NCBI RefSeq assembly: GCF_002934685.1
Contig: NZ_NKHL01000111.1
Span: forward strand, 62,001-126,000
Length of the DNA: 64,000 nt
Direction: 5' to 3'
From: Pseudomonas bohemica
Lineage (GTDB): Bacteria > Pseudomonadota > Gammaproteobacteria > Pseudomonadales > Pseudomonadaceae
Shown: positions 1 to 9,310 of the stretch, one piece after another
Numbering within the stretch: position 1 is the stretch's first letter
Layout: each line of letters starts with the position of its first letter
The notes under the pieces: model-generated
Seen by the model: only the letters and a program-made list of their open reading frames with translations
Told to the model about the DNA's origin: nothing
Databases searched by the model: none
Program-made: the position numbers and the translations under genes

Positions 1-940
1 GGTTGGTGAAGCCGTTCAGGGCCTTACCGTGCTTGATGACGCCGCCGATGAAGTACAGAGCGGTGTCGGACAGACCGGCATAGCCCTCGCCTGCGAAGGT
101 GTTCTTGCCATCTTTGGCGATGGACATGTGAACGTGCATACCCGAACCGTTATCGCCGTACAGAGGCTTAGGCATGAAGGTAGCGGTGCGGCCGTAAGCG
201 TCGGCAACGTTGTGAACAACGTATTTAAGGGTCTGAACTTCGTCAGCCTTTTTAACCAGTGTGTTGAATTTCACACCGATTTCGTTCTGGCCAGCGGTTG
301 CCACTTCGTGGTGGTGAACTTCGACGACCTGGCCCATTTCTTCCAGGGCGTTGCACATTGCGGTGCGGATTTCGTGGTCGTGGTCGAACGGAGGAACCGG
401 GAAGTAGCCGCCTTTGATACCAGGACGGTGGCCCTTGTTGCCGCCTTCGATGTCAGCGTCGGACATCCACGAACCTTGTTCGGAGAAGATCTTGAACATT
501 GAGCCCGAGATGTCGGACTTGAATTTCACTTCGTCGAAGATGAAGAATTCTGGCTCTGGACCGGCGAACACGGTGTCACCGATACCGGTGGACTTCAGGT
601 ATTCCTCGGCGCGGTGAGCGATGGCGCGTGGGTCGCGGTCGTAACCTTGCATGGTCGAAGGTTCAATGATGTCGCAAACCAGGATCAGAGTCGGATCTTC
701 GGTGAACGGGTCCAGAACGGCAGTTTCGTCGTCCGGCAGCAGGATCATGTCGGAGGCTTCGATGCCTTTCCAGCCGGAGATGGACGAGCCGTCGAACATT
801 TTGCCGACTTCAAAGAAATCGTCCTCTAGCGCATCGCGAGCAGGCATGGTCACGTGGTGCTGAGTACCTTTGGTGTCCGTGAAGCGCAGATCAATCCATT
901 TAACGTCATGATCTTTGATGAGTTGAACCGACTTCGACAT
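1..940 (-). CDS. glnA: glutamine synthetase type I, 5' part (cut by window edge)
   Basis: Makes glutamine from glutamate, ammonia and ATP in the cytoplasm; the central step of nitrogen assimilation. The visible 313 residues read [20 protein letters not shown], then the GPEPEFFIF and NEIGVKF segments that carry metal-binding glutamates, and the [10 protein letters not shown] substrate/ATP loop. This is the GSI-beta type, about 468 residues when complete. The C-terminal third, including the adenylylated tyrosine, lies outside the window. The start is ATG at 940, preceded by a GGAGGAC ribosome site. It is transcribed away from thiI, and the gap between them holds a sigma-54 promoter and two NtrC-type sites, so nitrogen-regulated expression is expected. 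The family call is certain from sequence; regulation is inferred. Confidence 0.98.
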   Translation of the reverse strand, partial: MSKSVQLIKDHDVKWIDLRFTDTKGTQHHVTMPARDALEDDFFEVGKMFDGSSISGWKGIEASDMILLPDDETAVLDPFTEDPTLILVCDIIEPSTMQGYDRDPRAIAHRAEEYLKSTGIGDTVFAGPEPEFFIFDEVKFKSDISGSMFKIFSEQGSWMSDADIEGGNKGHRPGIKGGYFPVPPFDHDHEIRTAMCNALEEMGQVVEVHHHEVATAGQNEIGVKFNTLVKKADEVQTLKYVVHNVADAYGRTATFMPKPLYGDNGSGMHVHMSIAKDGKNTFAGEGYAGLSDTALYFIGGVIKHGKALNGFTN

Positions 941-1039
941 GTTGTCCTCCGGGGTGGCTTAGGGCCGAGTAGTGGTGGGGCCCTTAATATGGGTGATGCC
1001 GGGCGCGATAGTCGACCAAGGCAACCTGCCTCACAAGGG

Positions 1040-1055
1040 AGCAATTTGCATGCCA
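1040..1055 (-). promoter_or_regulatory. sigma-54 (-24/-12) promoter of glnA
   Basis: Read on the minus strand this is TGGCATGCAAATTGCT. It matches the sigma-54 consensus TGGCAC-N5-TTGCW with the invariant GG and GC dinucleotides separated by exactly ten bases. It lies 100 bp upstream of the glnA start codon and points at it. Transcription should begin near position 1029. RpoN dependence of glnA is established in enteric bacteria and Pseudomonas; here it is inferred from this match and from the two NtrC boxes behind it. Confidence 0.85.
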
Positions 1056-1128
1056 GTGCCCCGTGTTGGGTTTTCTTCGGAAAACGCCGGGTTTTAGCGC
1101 GTTAAACGTCGCATTTGTGAAATCGGGC

Positions 1129-1143
1129 GCACCTTATTGGTGC
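1129..1143. promoter_or_regulatory. NtrC-type enhancer box, proximal
   Basis: GCACC-TTATT-GGTGC is a perfect inverted repeat matching the NtrC consensus GCACC-N5-GGTGC. Its centre (1136) is about 107 bp upstream of the predicted glnA sigma-54 start. This is close to the -108 position of the proximal NtrC site at E. coli glnAp2. Confidence 0.75.
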
Positions 1144-1159
1144 TTTCGGATTGTATACA

Positions 1160-1174
1160 GTCACATTTTGGTGC
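1160..1174. promoter_or_regulatory. NtrC-type enhancer box, distal (imperfect)
   Basis: GTCAC-ATTTT-GGTGC keeps one perfect GGTGC half and a degenerate second half. Its centre (1167) is 31 bp, about three helical turns, beyond the proximal box and about 138 bp from the predicted start. This mirrors the paired NtrC sites of enteric glnA. It is weaker on sequence alone and is supported mainly by spacing. Confidence 0.5.
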
Positions 1175-1223
1175 GCTGATGATCGGCTATACGATAACTG
1201 CTTAAACCTTGAGCAATTTCCGC

Positions 1224-1229
1224 TATAAT
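1224..1229 (+). promoter_or_regulatory. likely -10 box of the thiI promoter
   Basis: A perfect TATAAT lies 43 bp before the thiI ATG. No good -35 is present at the right distance (TTAAAC, 16 bp upstream, is weak). The divergent NtrC boxes sit 50-100 bp further up. The rest of the 941-1271 gap holds only the glnA leader and these sites. Confidence 0.45.
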
Positions 1230-1271
1230 CCGCGCCCCCCTTTTTCGACCGGCACCTTGCGCGCTGTTTTC

Positions 1272-2726
1272 ATGAAATTAATCGTTAAAGTTTTCCCGGA
1301 AATCACCATCAAGAGCCGGCCTGTACGCAAGCGCTTCATCAAGCAGCTGGCCAAAAACATCCGCACCGTGCTCCGCGACTTGGACCCGGCGCTGGTGGTC
1401 GATGGCGTGTGGGACAACCTTGAGGTCGAAACGAAGGTCGAGGATCCGAAGCTGCTGCACGAAATGACCGAGCGCCTGAGCTGCATGCCGGGTATCGCAC
1501 ATTTCTTGCAGGTCGATCAGTACCCGTTGGGCGACCTGGATGACATCTATGAGAAGTGCAAGCTGCACTTCGGTCATGCCTTGCCTGGCAAGATTTTCTC
1601 GGTGCGCTGCAAGCGTGCCGGTCACCACGACTTCAGCTCCATGGACGTCGAGCGGTACGTTGGCAGCAAGCTGCGCCGTGAATGCAATGCTGCCGGTATT
1701 TCCCTCAAGGCGCCGGAAGTCGAGGTGCGGATTGAAATCCGCGACAAGCGTCTGTTCGTGATTCACAGTCAGCACAATGGCGTCGGCGGCTATCCGCTGG
1801 GCTCGCTGGAACAGACTCTGGTGTTGATGTCCGGGGGGTTCGACTCCACTGTGGCCGCGTACCAGATCATGCGTCGCGGTCTGATGAGCCATTTCTGCTT
1901 CTTCAATCTGGGCGGCAGGGCTCATGAACTGGGCGTGATGGAAGTCGCGCACTTCCTTTGGAAGAAATACGGCAGCTCGCAACGGGTACTGTTCGTCAGC
2001 GTACCGTTCGAGGAAGTTCTGGGAGAAATTCTCGGAAAAGTCGATAACAGTCATATGGGCGTAGTATTGAAGCGTATGATGTTGCGCGCTGCGACCCACA
2101 TTGCCGACAGGCTGGAAATCGACGCGCTGGTGACCGGCGAGGCGATTTCCCAAGTGTCCAGCCAGACACTACCGAATCTGTCGGTCATCGATTGCGTGAC
2201 GGAAAAGCTGGTCTTGCGCCCGCTGATCGCCAGTCACAAGCAGGACATCATCGACCAGGCCGACCAGATCGGCACCGGTGATTTTGCCCGGCACATGCCT
2301 GAATATTGCGGTGTGATCTCGGTCAATCCAAAGACCGCGGCCAAACGCCACCGCGTCGAGCATGAAGAAAAAGAGTTCGACATGGCCGTGCTCGAGCGTG
2401 CGCTCGAAAACGCCCGTCTGGTGCCTATCGATCGCGTGATCGAGGAATTGGGTCAGGACGTTCAGGTCGAAGAGGTCGGTCAAGCTCTGGCCGGGCAAGT
2501 GGTCATCGACATCCGTCACCCGGATGAAACAGAAGACCGCCCGCTGGAGCTGTCGGGCATCGAAGTACAAACGCTGCCGTTCTTTGCATTGAACAGCCGT
2601 TTCAAGGAACTGGATGACACGCGCCAGTACCTGCTTTATTGCGACAAAGGCGTCATGAGTCGCCTGCATGCTCATCATTTGCTCACTGAGGGGCATGCCA
2701 ATGTGCGCGTTTATCGACCGAGCTAA
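1272..2726 (+). CDS. thiI: tRNA 4-thiouridine synthetase / sulfur carrier for thiamine thiazole, ThiI with rhodanese domain
   Basis: ThiI adenylates U8 of tRNA and inserts sulfur to give s4U; its rhodanese domain also hands sulfur to ThiS. The 484-residue protein has an N-terminal ferredoxin-like/THUMP region (about 1-165), the PP-loop SGGFDS at 187-192, a conserved Cys346 in PEYCGV, and a C-terminal rhodanese domain with the persulfide cysteine Cys457 in YCDKGVMS. Both cysteines correspond to the catalytic pair of E. coli ThiI. ATG 1272 is chosen because [15 protein letters not shown] is the conserved N-terminus; the open frame extends further upstream without support. thiS and thiG lie 36 kb away in this window. 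Sulfur is presumably delivered by IscS, which is not seen here. Confidence 0.97.
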   Translation: MKLIVKVFPEITIKSRPVRKRFIKQLAKNIRTVLRDLDPALVVDGVWDNLEVETKVEDPKLLHEMTERLSCMPGIAHFLQVDQYPLGDLDDIYEKCKLHFGHALPGKIFSVRCKRAGHHDFSSMDVERYVGSKLRRECNAAGISLKAPEVEVRIEIRDKRLFVIHSQHNGVGGYPLGSLEQTLVLMSGGFDSTVAAYQIMRRGLMSHFCFFNLGGRAHELGVMEVAHFLWKKYGSSQRVLFVSVPFEEVLGEILGKVDNSHMGVVLKRMMLRAATHIADRLEIDALVTGEAISQVSSQTLPNLSVIDCVTEKLVLRPLIASHKQDIIDQADQIGTGDFARHMPEYCGVISVNPKTAAKRHRVEHEEKEFDMAVLERALENARLVPIDRVIEELGQDVQVEEVGQALAGQVVIDIRHPDETEDRPLELSGIEVQTLPFFALNSRFKELDDTRQYLLYCDKGVMSRLHAHHLLTEGHANVRVYRPS

Positions 2727-2866
2727 GTGCCCGGGGCTGTTTGCCTGTGGCTTGCGTCACCGGCCCCCCGACACCAGTCGTCAGCCGTAACGGCTTTCGC
2801 CGGCTCCAATGTTCATAGCTGTCTAGAATTATTCAGCTGACCGAATCCTCTGATCGAGATACACAA

Positions 2867-4687
2867 GTGATCGAAAATCTACGCAACATCGCCATCATTG
2901 CTCACGTTGACCACGGTAAAACTACCCTCGTCGACAAGCTTCTGCGCCAGTCCGGCACCCTTGAGCGCAACGAGCTCAACGACGAACGCGTGATGGACTC
3001 CAACGACCAGGAAAAAGAGCGCGGTATTACCATTCTCGCGAAGAACACCGCGATCAACTGGAATGGCTACCACATCAACATCGTCGACACCCCGGGCCAC
3101 GCCGACTTCGGCGGTGAAGTAGAGCGCGTGATGTCGATGGTCGACTCCGTTCTGTTGCTGGTCGATGCTCAAGACGGCCCAATGCCGCAAACCCGTTTCG
3201 TGACCAAGAAGGCTTTCGAAGCCGGCCTGCGTCCAATCGTGGTCATCAACAAGGTTGACCGTCCGGGCGCGCGTCCTGACTGGGTTCTGGACCAGATCTT
3301 CGATCTGTTCGACAACCTGGGTGCCACCGAAGAACAGTTGGACTTCCAAGTCGTCTACGCCTCGGCCATCAACGGCATCGCCGGTCTGGACCACACCGAC
3401 ATGGCCGAAGACATGACCCCGCTGTACCAAGCGGTCGTCGACCACGTACCTGCGCCGAAAGTTGACCGTGACGGTCCGTTCCAGATGCAAATCTCGGCAC
3501 TGGACTACAACAGCTTCCTGGGTGTCATCGGTGTTGGTCGTATCGCTCGCGGTCGCATCAAGCCCAACACCCCGGTTGTGGCTATCAGTGCTGACGGCAA
3601 GCGACGTAACGGTCGTATCCTCAAGCTGATGGGCCACCACGGTCTGCACCGCATCGACGTCGACGAAGCGGCTGCCGGCGACATCGTCTGCATCAGCGGC
3701 TTCGAAGAACTGTTCATCTCCGACACTCTGTGCGACCCACTGACCGTCGAAGCGATGAAGCCGCTGACCGTTGACGAGCCGACCGTTTCCATGACCTTCC
3801 AGGTTAACGATTCGCCATTCTGCGGTAAGGAAGGCAAATTCGTAACGTCCCGTAACATCAAGGACCGTCTGGACAAAGAGCTGCTGTACAACGTTGCATT
3901 GCGCGTTGAAGAAGGCGACTCGGCTGACAAGTTCAAGGTTTCCGGCCGTGGTGAGCTGCACCTCTCGGTACTGATCGAAACCATGCGTCGCGAAGGCTTC
4001 GAACTGGCCCTCGGCCGTCCCGAAGTGATCATTCGTGAAGTCGACGGCGTCAAGCAAGAGCCGTACGAAAACGTCACCATCGACATCCCTGAAGAATCGC
4101 AGGGCAAGGTCATGGAAGAGATGGGTCTGCGTAAAGGCGATCTGAGCAACATGGTGCCGGATGGCAAGGGCCGTGTTCGTTTGGAATACAACATCCCTGC
4201 TCGTGGTCTGATCGGTTTCCGTAACCAGTTCCTGACCCTGACCAACGGTGCTGGCATCCTGACCTCAATCTTCGATCGCTACGACACCGTGAAGTCGGGC
4301 CACATGTCCGGCCGTCAGAACGGCGTGCTGGTATCGGTTGAGACCGGTAAGGCTCTGACCTACTCCCTGGAAACCCTGCAGGCGCGCGGCAAGCTGTTCG
4401 TCGAGCACGGTCAGGAGATCTACAACGGTCAGATCGTTGGTCAGAACAGCCGTGACAACGACCTGGGCGTCAACCCAACCAAAGGCAAGAAGCTCGACAA
4501 CATGCGTGCTTCGGGTAAAGACGAAACCATCGCTCTGGTCCCTCCTGTTCGCTTCACCCTGGAGCAGGCTCTGGAATACATCCAGGAAGACGAGTTGTGT
4601 GAAGTCACGCCTAAGTCGATCCGTCTTCGCAAGAAGATCCTCGACGAAAGCGAGCGTACCCGCGCTGCCAAGAAAGCCAAGGTGTAA
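2867..4687 (+). CDS. typA: ribosome-associated translational GTPase TypA/BipA
   Basis: TypA/BipA is an EF-G-like GTPase that binds the 70S ribosome and affects stress tolerance, cold growth and ribosome assembly. The 606-residue length is normal. Motifs visible in order: G1 AHVDHGKTT near residue 12, the switch ERGITI, G3 DTPGH, G4 NKVD, then the beta-barrel, EF-G III/V-like domains and the BipA-specific C-terminal domain ending in the lysine-rich RAAKKAKV. The start is GTG at 2867, giving the conserved N-terminus (f)[17 protein letters not shown]. It stands 140 bp after thiI and is followed by a strong terminator. Confidence 0.98.
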   Translation: MIENLRNIAIIAHVDHGKTTLVDKLLRQSGTLERNELNDERVMDSNDQEKERGITILAKNTAINWNGYHINIVDTPGHADFGGEVERVMSMVDSVLLLVDAQDGPMPQTRFVTKKAFEAGLRPIVVINKVDRPGARPDWVLDQIFDLFDNLGATEEQLDFQVVYASAINGIAGLDHTDMAEDMTPLYQAVVDHVPAPKVDRDGPFQMQISALDYNSFLGVIGVGRIARGRIKPNTPVVAISADGKRRNGRILKLMGHHGLHRIDVDEAAAGDIVCISGFEELFISDTLCDPLTVEAMKPLTVDEPTVSMTFQVNDSPFCGKEGKFVTSRNIKDRLDKELLYNVALRVEEGDSADKFKVSGRGELHLSVLIETMRREGFELALGRPEVIIREVDGVKQEPYENVTIDIPEESQGKVMEEMGLRKGDLSNMVPDGKGRVRLEYNIPARGLIGFRNQFLTLTNGAGILTSIFDRYDTVKSGHMSGRQNGVLVSVETGKALTYSLETLQARGKLFVEHGQEIYNGQIVGQNSRDNDLGVNPTKGKKLDNMRASGKDETIALVPPVRFTLEQALEYIQEDELCEVTPKSIRLRKKILDESERTRAAKKAKV

Positions 4688-4704
4688 CTAGCCCCGGCTG
4701 AATG

Positions 4705-4739
4705 AAAACGCCCCCGGTCGAAAGGCCGGGGGCGTTTTT
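4705..4739 (+). terminator. rho-independent terminator of typA
   Basis: Stem ACGCCCCCGG / CCGGGGGCGT with a short TCGAAAGG loop, preceded by AAAA and followed by TTTTTG. It lies 17 bp after the typA stop codon. Confidence 0.9.
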
Positions 4740-4785
4740 GTTTGTACGGCATTTGATTTCGTTGAGGTGCCTGCCTGCCGAAGGC

Positions 4786-4869
4786 GTAGGAGCGCGCTTG
4801 CTCGCGATGCCGATCTGTCTGATAGACATCTGGCGGCTGACACGCTGCGAGCGCGGGCAAGCTCCTACA
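4786..4869. repeat. REP pair, GTAGGAGCGCGC type
   Basis: The left arm GTAGGAGCGCGCTTGCTCGCGA and the right arm GCGCGGGCAAGCTCCTAC are inverted copies separated by about 43 bp (a REPIN-like unit). It lies between the typA terminator and the converging YkgJ-type gene. Confidence 0.85.
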
Positions 4870-4881
4870 TTTGTGGCGCTC

Positions 4882-5337
4882 CTAGAACTTCAACGGCACC
4901 CGTCCAGAGTTGGAACTCAACGTACCGCTGCTCTCGCGCTGCACCGCTTTGGGTTTGTATGCGCAATACCCCGGCCGTGGGCCAATCCTGGGATGATTGC
5001 GGCAAGTGTCGGGGCGCTTGTCATAGATGGTGCACAGTCGGCTCTTGCGATCCAGATACAGGCAGTCGTCGTTGCTCATGCGCTGCAGGGTGAAGATCCC
5101 TGACTTCTGATTGAAGCGCTCGATAATGCCTTCCTTCTGCAAGCGCTTGGCGATGTTCTTTGGGTTGTCGCCTATTTCGAACTCGTCGACGACGCCGATG
5201 CGAATCAGGTCCTTGATCTTCGCTTCCACAGGCAACGTGCAACAGCTGGAAATGCAGCCACCGCACATATGGCTGGAGTATTTCTGCCAGGTCTCGAGAC
5301 GGTCGAGTTCTGCGGCAGCGATCAAGGTTGGCTTCAT
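4882..5337 (-). CDS. YkgJ-family cysteine-cluster (CxxCxxxCC) protein
   Basis: A 151-residue cytoplasmic protein of the UPF0153/YkgJ family, predicted to bind zinc or an iron-sulfur cluster; its molecular role is unknown. Cysteines are seen at 25, 28, 32 and 33 (MCGGCISSCC), then DDCLYL, RLCTIYDKRPDTCR and PGYCAYKP, the family pattern. A winged-helix-like stretch between the clusters (RIGVVDEFEIGDNPKNIAKRL) is also conserved. The start MKPTLIAAAELDRL is the only good ATG. It stands alone, flanked on both sides by REP elements. The family assignment is firm; no function is inferred. Confidence 0.85.
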   Translation of the reverse strand: MKPTLIAAAELDRLETWQKYSSHMCGGCISSCCTLPVEAKIKDLIRIGVVDEFEIGDNPKNIAKRLQKEGIIERFNQKSGIFTLQRMSNDDCLYLDRKSRLCTIYDKRPDTCRNHPRIGPRPGYCAYKPKAVQRESSGTLSSNSGRVPLKF

Positions 5338-5467
5338 GATGGTGGGGTTCCGGGTGTATCGGGCGCGCGATCATACCGGGCTGCGCGCATTTCCCCTATC
5401 GCAAAATGCGTAAGGCGACTGTCGGCAGGTGATGTGCCGTAGTCACGGCTGCGCTGCGGTGAACCCT

Positions 5468-5555
5468 GCAGGAGTGAGCTTGCTCACGAAGAGTCGAAGG
5501 TCGCTGCATCTTTAGCGCCCGGAACGCGGCAGTCGTGAGCAAGCTCACTCCCACA
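5468..5555. repeat. REP pair, GTGGGAGTGAGC type
   Basis: GCAGGAGTGAGCTTGCTCACGA and its inverted partner TCGTGAGCAAGCTCACTCCCAC are separated by about 45 bp. They lie in the gap between the DUF3482 and YkgJ genes, both on the minus strand. Confidence 0.85.
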
Positions 5556-5597
5556 GTGGCTATGCCTGGCATGTGAACCTGTGCAAGTTGTGCTCTG

Positions 5598-6983
5598 TCA
5601 GGTCAGCACGGATTCAGCCAGCGCCTCGACCTGCTCGTGGCGCTCGGCCTGATTGAGCTTCGAATGCGGATTCAGCGACGACCACTGCGGATGCGCCCGG
5701 GCCTTGTGCAGTGCCTCCGGCAATCTGCCTTCGCGCCAGGCCTTGTCCTGTGGGGCATCGAGCTTAATGCTGTCCATTGCCGCATGACCCCGTGCCTCCA
5801 GCGCCAGCAACAATTGCCGTTGACGCAAAGCCAGCAGCCGTAGCACGGCATCGTCCACAGTCAGTTCGCGCTGGCCCTTGAGCTTGCCCAGCAGACGCCC
5901 GCCGTAACTGCGCGCGGTTTGCAACGCCCCACCGGCAATCGCGCCGACCAGCGCCGCCGCGCCGAGGGTGATGCCGCCCACGAGCAGATCCACACCCGCG
6001 CCTGCCGCAGCCCCGGCGGCGATACCACTGCCGACACGCACGCCCAACAGTTTCAGCGTTTCCGGGTTGAACAGGTCATCTCCCCAGCGTCCATCCAGCA
6101 GTGGAAGGTCGCTGGCCGAGGCATCTTCACGCCGAAACGCATACAGCTTGAGCAGTGCTTCGACGCAACGCTGTTCGCGCTGACGCACTGCCTTGCGCAG
6201 CTCGGTGATAGCTGTCTGCACTTGATCAGAAGCTGTGGCAACACTACGCCGACAGGCCGCGCAATCGAGTAGCAACTCAGCGATCAAACGCGCTGCGCTG
6301 TGCCTGCGCACGTCACGCTGAGCCTGTTGATCGAGGATCAGCCGCTCCAGCTGCGTGCGCGAAGTTTCCAACAGCAGCGCCAGACTCTCATACAGCCGTC
6401 GCTCGCCATCCTGCGGAGGCGCTACGCTGTCAAAGCGCACCAACGCATGCAGTCCCAGCCGCGCCAAGGCTTCGCGCCAATCCGGTTCGCGATGCTGGGC
6501 GCTGCTGACAAAGTTGAGCACCGGCAACAACGGTTTGCCGCAGCTGGCGAGTACCGCCAGCTCGTCGCGGTACTTGGCGAGCACCGGCTCGCGGGCGTCG
6601 ATCACATACAGGCCCGCATCCGAGGCCAGTAACTGGCGCAGCACCTTGGCTTCCTGCTCGAAACGTTGTCGGGCTTCGCTGCCCTCCAGAAAACGCGCCA
6701 ACCGCGCCGGACCATCGAGCCGCTCGCCGGGGCGATCAAGACGCTCCAGATAATCGAGCAGAGCGATCGCGTCCTCCAGGCCAGGCGTGTCATACAGCTC
6801 CAACAGCGCTTCGCCGTCGACTGAAAGACGCGCGCCTTCCACGTGGCGAGTGGTGCTGGGACGATGGGAAACTTCGCCGAAACCGACATCACGGGTCAGG
6901 GTGCGCAGCAGCGATGTCTTGCCGACATTGGTGTGACCGACTACCGCCAATTTCAGCGGGCGAATTGCGGTTTTATCAGTCAT
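5598..6983 (-). CDS. GTPase with C-terminal glycine-zipper membrane segment (DUF3482)
   Basis: A 461-residue protein with an Era/TrmE-like G domain: P-loop GHTNVGKTS at 16-24, a threonine-rich switch (PSTTRHVEG) at 42-50 and G3 DTPG at 65-68. The G4 site is degenerate (LNFVSS near 156 instead of NKxD), so nucleotide specificity may be relaxed. After a helical region comes a glycine/alanine-rich hydrophobic stretch at about 315-352 (VGSGIAAGAAAGAG, GGITLGAAALVGAIAGG), a glycine zipper likely to insert in or pack on membrane, then a basic tail. It overlaps the upstream DUF2868 gene by 8 bp, so the two are co-translated and probably form one membrane-associated complex. Function is unknown. Confidence 0.8.
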   Translation of the reverse strand: MTDKTAIRPLKLAVVGHTNVGKTSLLRTLTRDVGFGEVSHRPSTTRHVEGARLSVDGEALLELYDTPGLEDAIALLDYLERLDRPGERLDGPARLARFLEGSEARQRFEQEAKVLRQLLASDAGLYVIDAREPVLAKYRDELAVLASCGKPLLPVLNFVSSAQHREPDWREALARLGLHALVRFDSVAPPQDGERRLYESLALLLETSRTQLERLILDQQAQRDVRRHSAARLIAELLLDCAACRRSVATASDQVQTAITELRKAVRQREQRCVEALLKLYAFRREDASASDLPLLDGRWGDDLFNPETLKLLGVRVGSGIAAGAAAGAGVDLLVGGITLGAAALVGAIAGGALQTARSYGGRLLGKLKGQRELTVDDAVLRLLALRQRQLLLALEARGHAAMDSIKLDAPQDKAWREGRLPEALHKARAHPQWSSLNPHSKLNQAERHEQVEALAESVLT

Positions 6984-8355
6984 GTCCGGTCTCCAGCCAG
7001 GTCAGCGGGGCGCTGTCGGCCCAGGGCAGCTCCAACTGTTGCAACGCGCTGTGCCAGTCGCTCAGGCGATTGGCGTCCAGCGCTTCACCGACCGGGGCGG
7101 GCAGCAACCAGATGCGTGTGGCGGTTGCGCAACGCGCCAGTTCAGCGATCAGCGCCAGGCTGCCGCGATCAGGCGAGCGACGCGGGTCGCAAGCGATGGC
7201 CAGGCGTGCAGGCGGGTAGCGGGTCAGTTGATCGAGCAGGATCCGGCGCGATTCGCGGCTGTCGAGAATGCCCGCGTTGGCTACGGTTTCGGGCAATTTC
7301 GGCGGCCAAGGGCGTTGATCGTCCAGTTCGATGGCGACCAGTAGCGCGCCCTCGCTATCGATGGCCGAAGGACCGGGCTGCACTGCATGAAGTTGCGCGG
7401 GCGCTGCGTCGTTAACGCCAAGTCGTTCGCTGCTGGGCATCAGGCGTTCGCGCAGTTCGACGAAACCTGGCTCGCTCAGGTCCAGCGCGAGATGTTTGCG
7501 GCCCACGCGCCAACGGCTGTAGCAGAACAGGGTCAGCAGCAGCCGAGGCGCGATACCGTATACCACCAGTACGCCCACCAGCCACGCTGCCCAGGCTTGG
7601 CGGGCATTCTCGATGATCGATGCGCTGTCGCCGCTGGCGCGGATCATGGCCTCGCTGGGAACGGTGATGCCCAATAGTGATGGCAGCGTGCCAAGGCCTT
7701 GGGTCAGATTGACGAAGGTGTCACTGCCAAGAATCGTGGTTTCCCAGACGAACCCGTAGCGACGGGTCGCCATCAGCAACAGCAGCAGAGTCAGGGCGCT
7801 CAGCAGCGCCAGCAGCCATAAACCGTTGACGCAGGTGCCGAGCAGCCAGCGGTTCAGGCGCTTTCGTTGCAGCAGCAGAATCAGCGCGGGTGCCAGTTGC
7901 GCAGCTTGAGCATCGCGGGCAAGTTTTTCGCTGAGCCACAACCAGAGGCGCCCGAGGCTGGCGGCGCTTTCTCCGGCGAAGACCAGCCCCAGCGCCCAAC
8001 TGATCAGCAAAATCAGATTCAGCCCAAGCAGACTGCCCAAGGCCCAGAACACGTTGACCGGGGTTTGCCCGTCGCCAAGGGCTGCGAAGGCCATTCCTGC
8101 ACCGCTGACCACGGCGAAGACCGCGAGCAGGATCAGCGACAGCCGCGCACCCTGTTTCCAGTGGCGCAACGCGGCGAGCATGCCGTCACGCTCGGCCAGC
8201 CGCAGCGCTCGATTCTTGACGCGGGTCGGCAGATCCCCCGCACTGGCGCGGGCGCGACGGCTGGCCTCGTCATCCTCAAGGGGCCCGGTGTGTTGCTCGC
8301 GCAGGCGCACCGCTTCGGTCAGCCATAATTCATCGAGTGGGGTCAGTGCAGTCAC
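6976..8355 (-). CDS. polytopic inner-membrane protein, DUF2868 family, partner of the GTPase
   Basis: A 459-residue protein with four strong membrane segments at about 72-93, 101-127, 174-196 and 254-280 and soluble ends. The start is placed at GTG 8355, giving MTALTPLDELWLTEAV; the open frame continues upstream but there it has no protein-like composition. Its C-terminal region (about 300-459) is cytoplasmic-looking and contains an alternating hydrophobic/charged pattern. The stop overlaps the start of the downstream GTPase by 8 bp. The pair is conserved in proteobacteria as far as I recall, without an assigned function. Divergent from folA, 133 bp apart. Confidence 0.75.
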   Translation of the reverse strand: MTALTPLDELWLTEAVRLREQHTGPLEDDEASRRARASAGDLPTRVKNRALRLAERDGMLAALRHWKQGARLSLILLAVFAVVSGAGMAFAALGDGQTPVNVFWALGSLLGLNLILLISWALGLVFAGESAASLGRLWLWLSEKLARDAQAAQLAPALILLLQRKRLNRWLLGTCVNGLWLLALLSALTLLLLLMATRRYGFVWETTILGSDTFVNLTQGLGTLPSLLGITVPSEAMIRASGDSASIIENARQAWAAWLVGVLVVYGIAPRLLLTLFCYSRWRVGRKHLALDLSEPGFVELRERLMPSSERLGVNDAAPAQLHAVQPGPSAIDSEGALLVAIELDDQRPWPPKLPETVANAGILDSRESRRILLDQLTRYPPARLAIACDPRRSPDRGSLALIAELARCATATRIWLLPAPVGEALDANRLSDWHSALQQLELPWADSAPLTWLETGHD

Positions 8356-8488
8356 ACGGCGTCTCGTTGGTGAAGTCAGGGGGGAGCATAACCGTTGTGG
8401 CCGCAATCGCGCAGACAAGGGGCTCATGGCTTGGACCACAGGGCAAGCGAATGTTCTGTTGACGGGCGCCTCTGCTATCCTCGCCGCC

Positions 8489-9001
8489 ATGAAAAAACAT
8501 CTCCCCCTCAGCCTGATCGCCGCCCTGGGTGAAAACCGGGTCATCGGCGTCGACAATTCCATGCCCTGGCATCTGCCGGGGGATTTCAAATACTTCAAAG
8601 CCACCACGCTGGGCAAGCCGATCATCATGGGTCGCAAGACCTGGGATTCGCTGGGCCGCCCGCTGCCGGGTCGCTTGAACCTCGTCGTGACCCGTCAAAC
8701 AGACCTGCAGCTTGAGGGTGCCGAAGTGTTCACCTCGCTGAAAGCCGCGGTCGAGCGTGCCGAAGGGTGGGCGGTTGAGCAGGGTGTCAGCGAGGTCATG
8801 TTGATCGGGGGCGCGCAGCTTTATGCACAAGGTCTGGCGCAGGCAGATCGCCTGTACCTGACCCGCGTGGCGCTGAGTCCTGATGGGGATGCGTGGTTTC
8901 CGGAATTCGATCAGGCCGAGTGGGTGTTGGTCTCCAATTCGAAAAACCCTGCGGTGGACGGCAAGCCTGCTTACAGCTTTGAAGTGTGGGAGCGCGCTTG
9001 A
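8489..9001 (+). CDS. folA: dihydrofolate reductase
   Basis: Reduces dihydrofolate to tetrahydrofolate with NADPH; the trimethoprim target. The 170-residue protein shows LIAALGENRVIG, the substrate loop VDNSMPWHLPGDFKYFK with the acidic catalytic residue in PGDFKYF, the NADPH-binding segments GRKTWDSLGRPLPGR and LIGGAQLYAQ, and the terminal PAYSFEVWERA. ATG 8489 is chosen because MKKHLPLSLIAALGENRVIG is the family N-terminus; upstream codons in the same frame read through the divergent promoter region. It is followed by a REP pair. Confidence 0.97.
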   Translation: MKKHLPLSLIAALGENRVIGVDNSMPWHLPGDFKYFKATTLGKPIIMGRKTWDSLGRPLPGRLNLVVTRQTDLQLEGAEVFTSLKAAVERAEGWAVEQGVSEVMLIGGAQLYAQGLAQADRLYLTRVALSPDGDAWFPEFDQAEWVLVSNSKNPAVDGKPAYSFEVWERA

Positions 9002-9044
9002 CGGATCATCTGTAGCAGCACGGCTTACTGCGCCTGATACAAAA

Positions 9045-9137
9045 CCTGTGGGAGTGAGCTGCTCACGAAAACGTCCGTACGTTCAGCACATCTTCAGTGT
9101 CTTGAAAGTCAGTCTTCGTGAGCAGCTCACTCCCACA
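9045..9137. repeat. REP pair, GTGGGAGTGAGC type
   Basis: CCTGTGGGAGTGAGCTGCTCACGA faces TCGTGAGCAGCTCACTCCCACA. Both arms have lost the same two bases of the usual AGCTTGCTC core, so the arms match each other, which suggests compensatory change or conversion. The remaining 170 bp of the 9002-9310 gap hold only the pchP leader; no other element is evident. Confidence 0.85.
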
Positions 9138-9310
9138 ATTTGATCCGCGGTGCCGAGAGCTACGGTCGCCCAAATGTCGTTTTTATGTCATCTGTCGTGA
9201 ATGATCACCCACATGACGCCATCGGAACGGAGGCGGTCGCTGACGCATTTAAACGGTAAAGGGTTTTTGTTACGGTCCAGCCTCGAACTAATAAAGGGGA
9301 GGATACCGTT

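Noticed and set aside
854..1105. 83-residue plus-strand frame across the glnA start and promoter
   Set aside because: It covers the sigma-54 promoter and the glnA N-terminus, and has no protein-like features.
2879..4057. 392-residue minus-strand frame inside typA
   Set aside because: Antisense to typA, which shows every GTPase motif.
4702..5103. Plus-strand frames of 108-133 residues between typA and the YkgJ gene
   Set aside because: They begin within the typA terminator or REP sequence and continue antisense to the cysteine-cluster protein.
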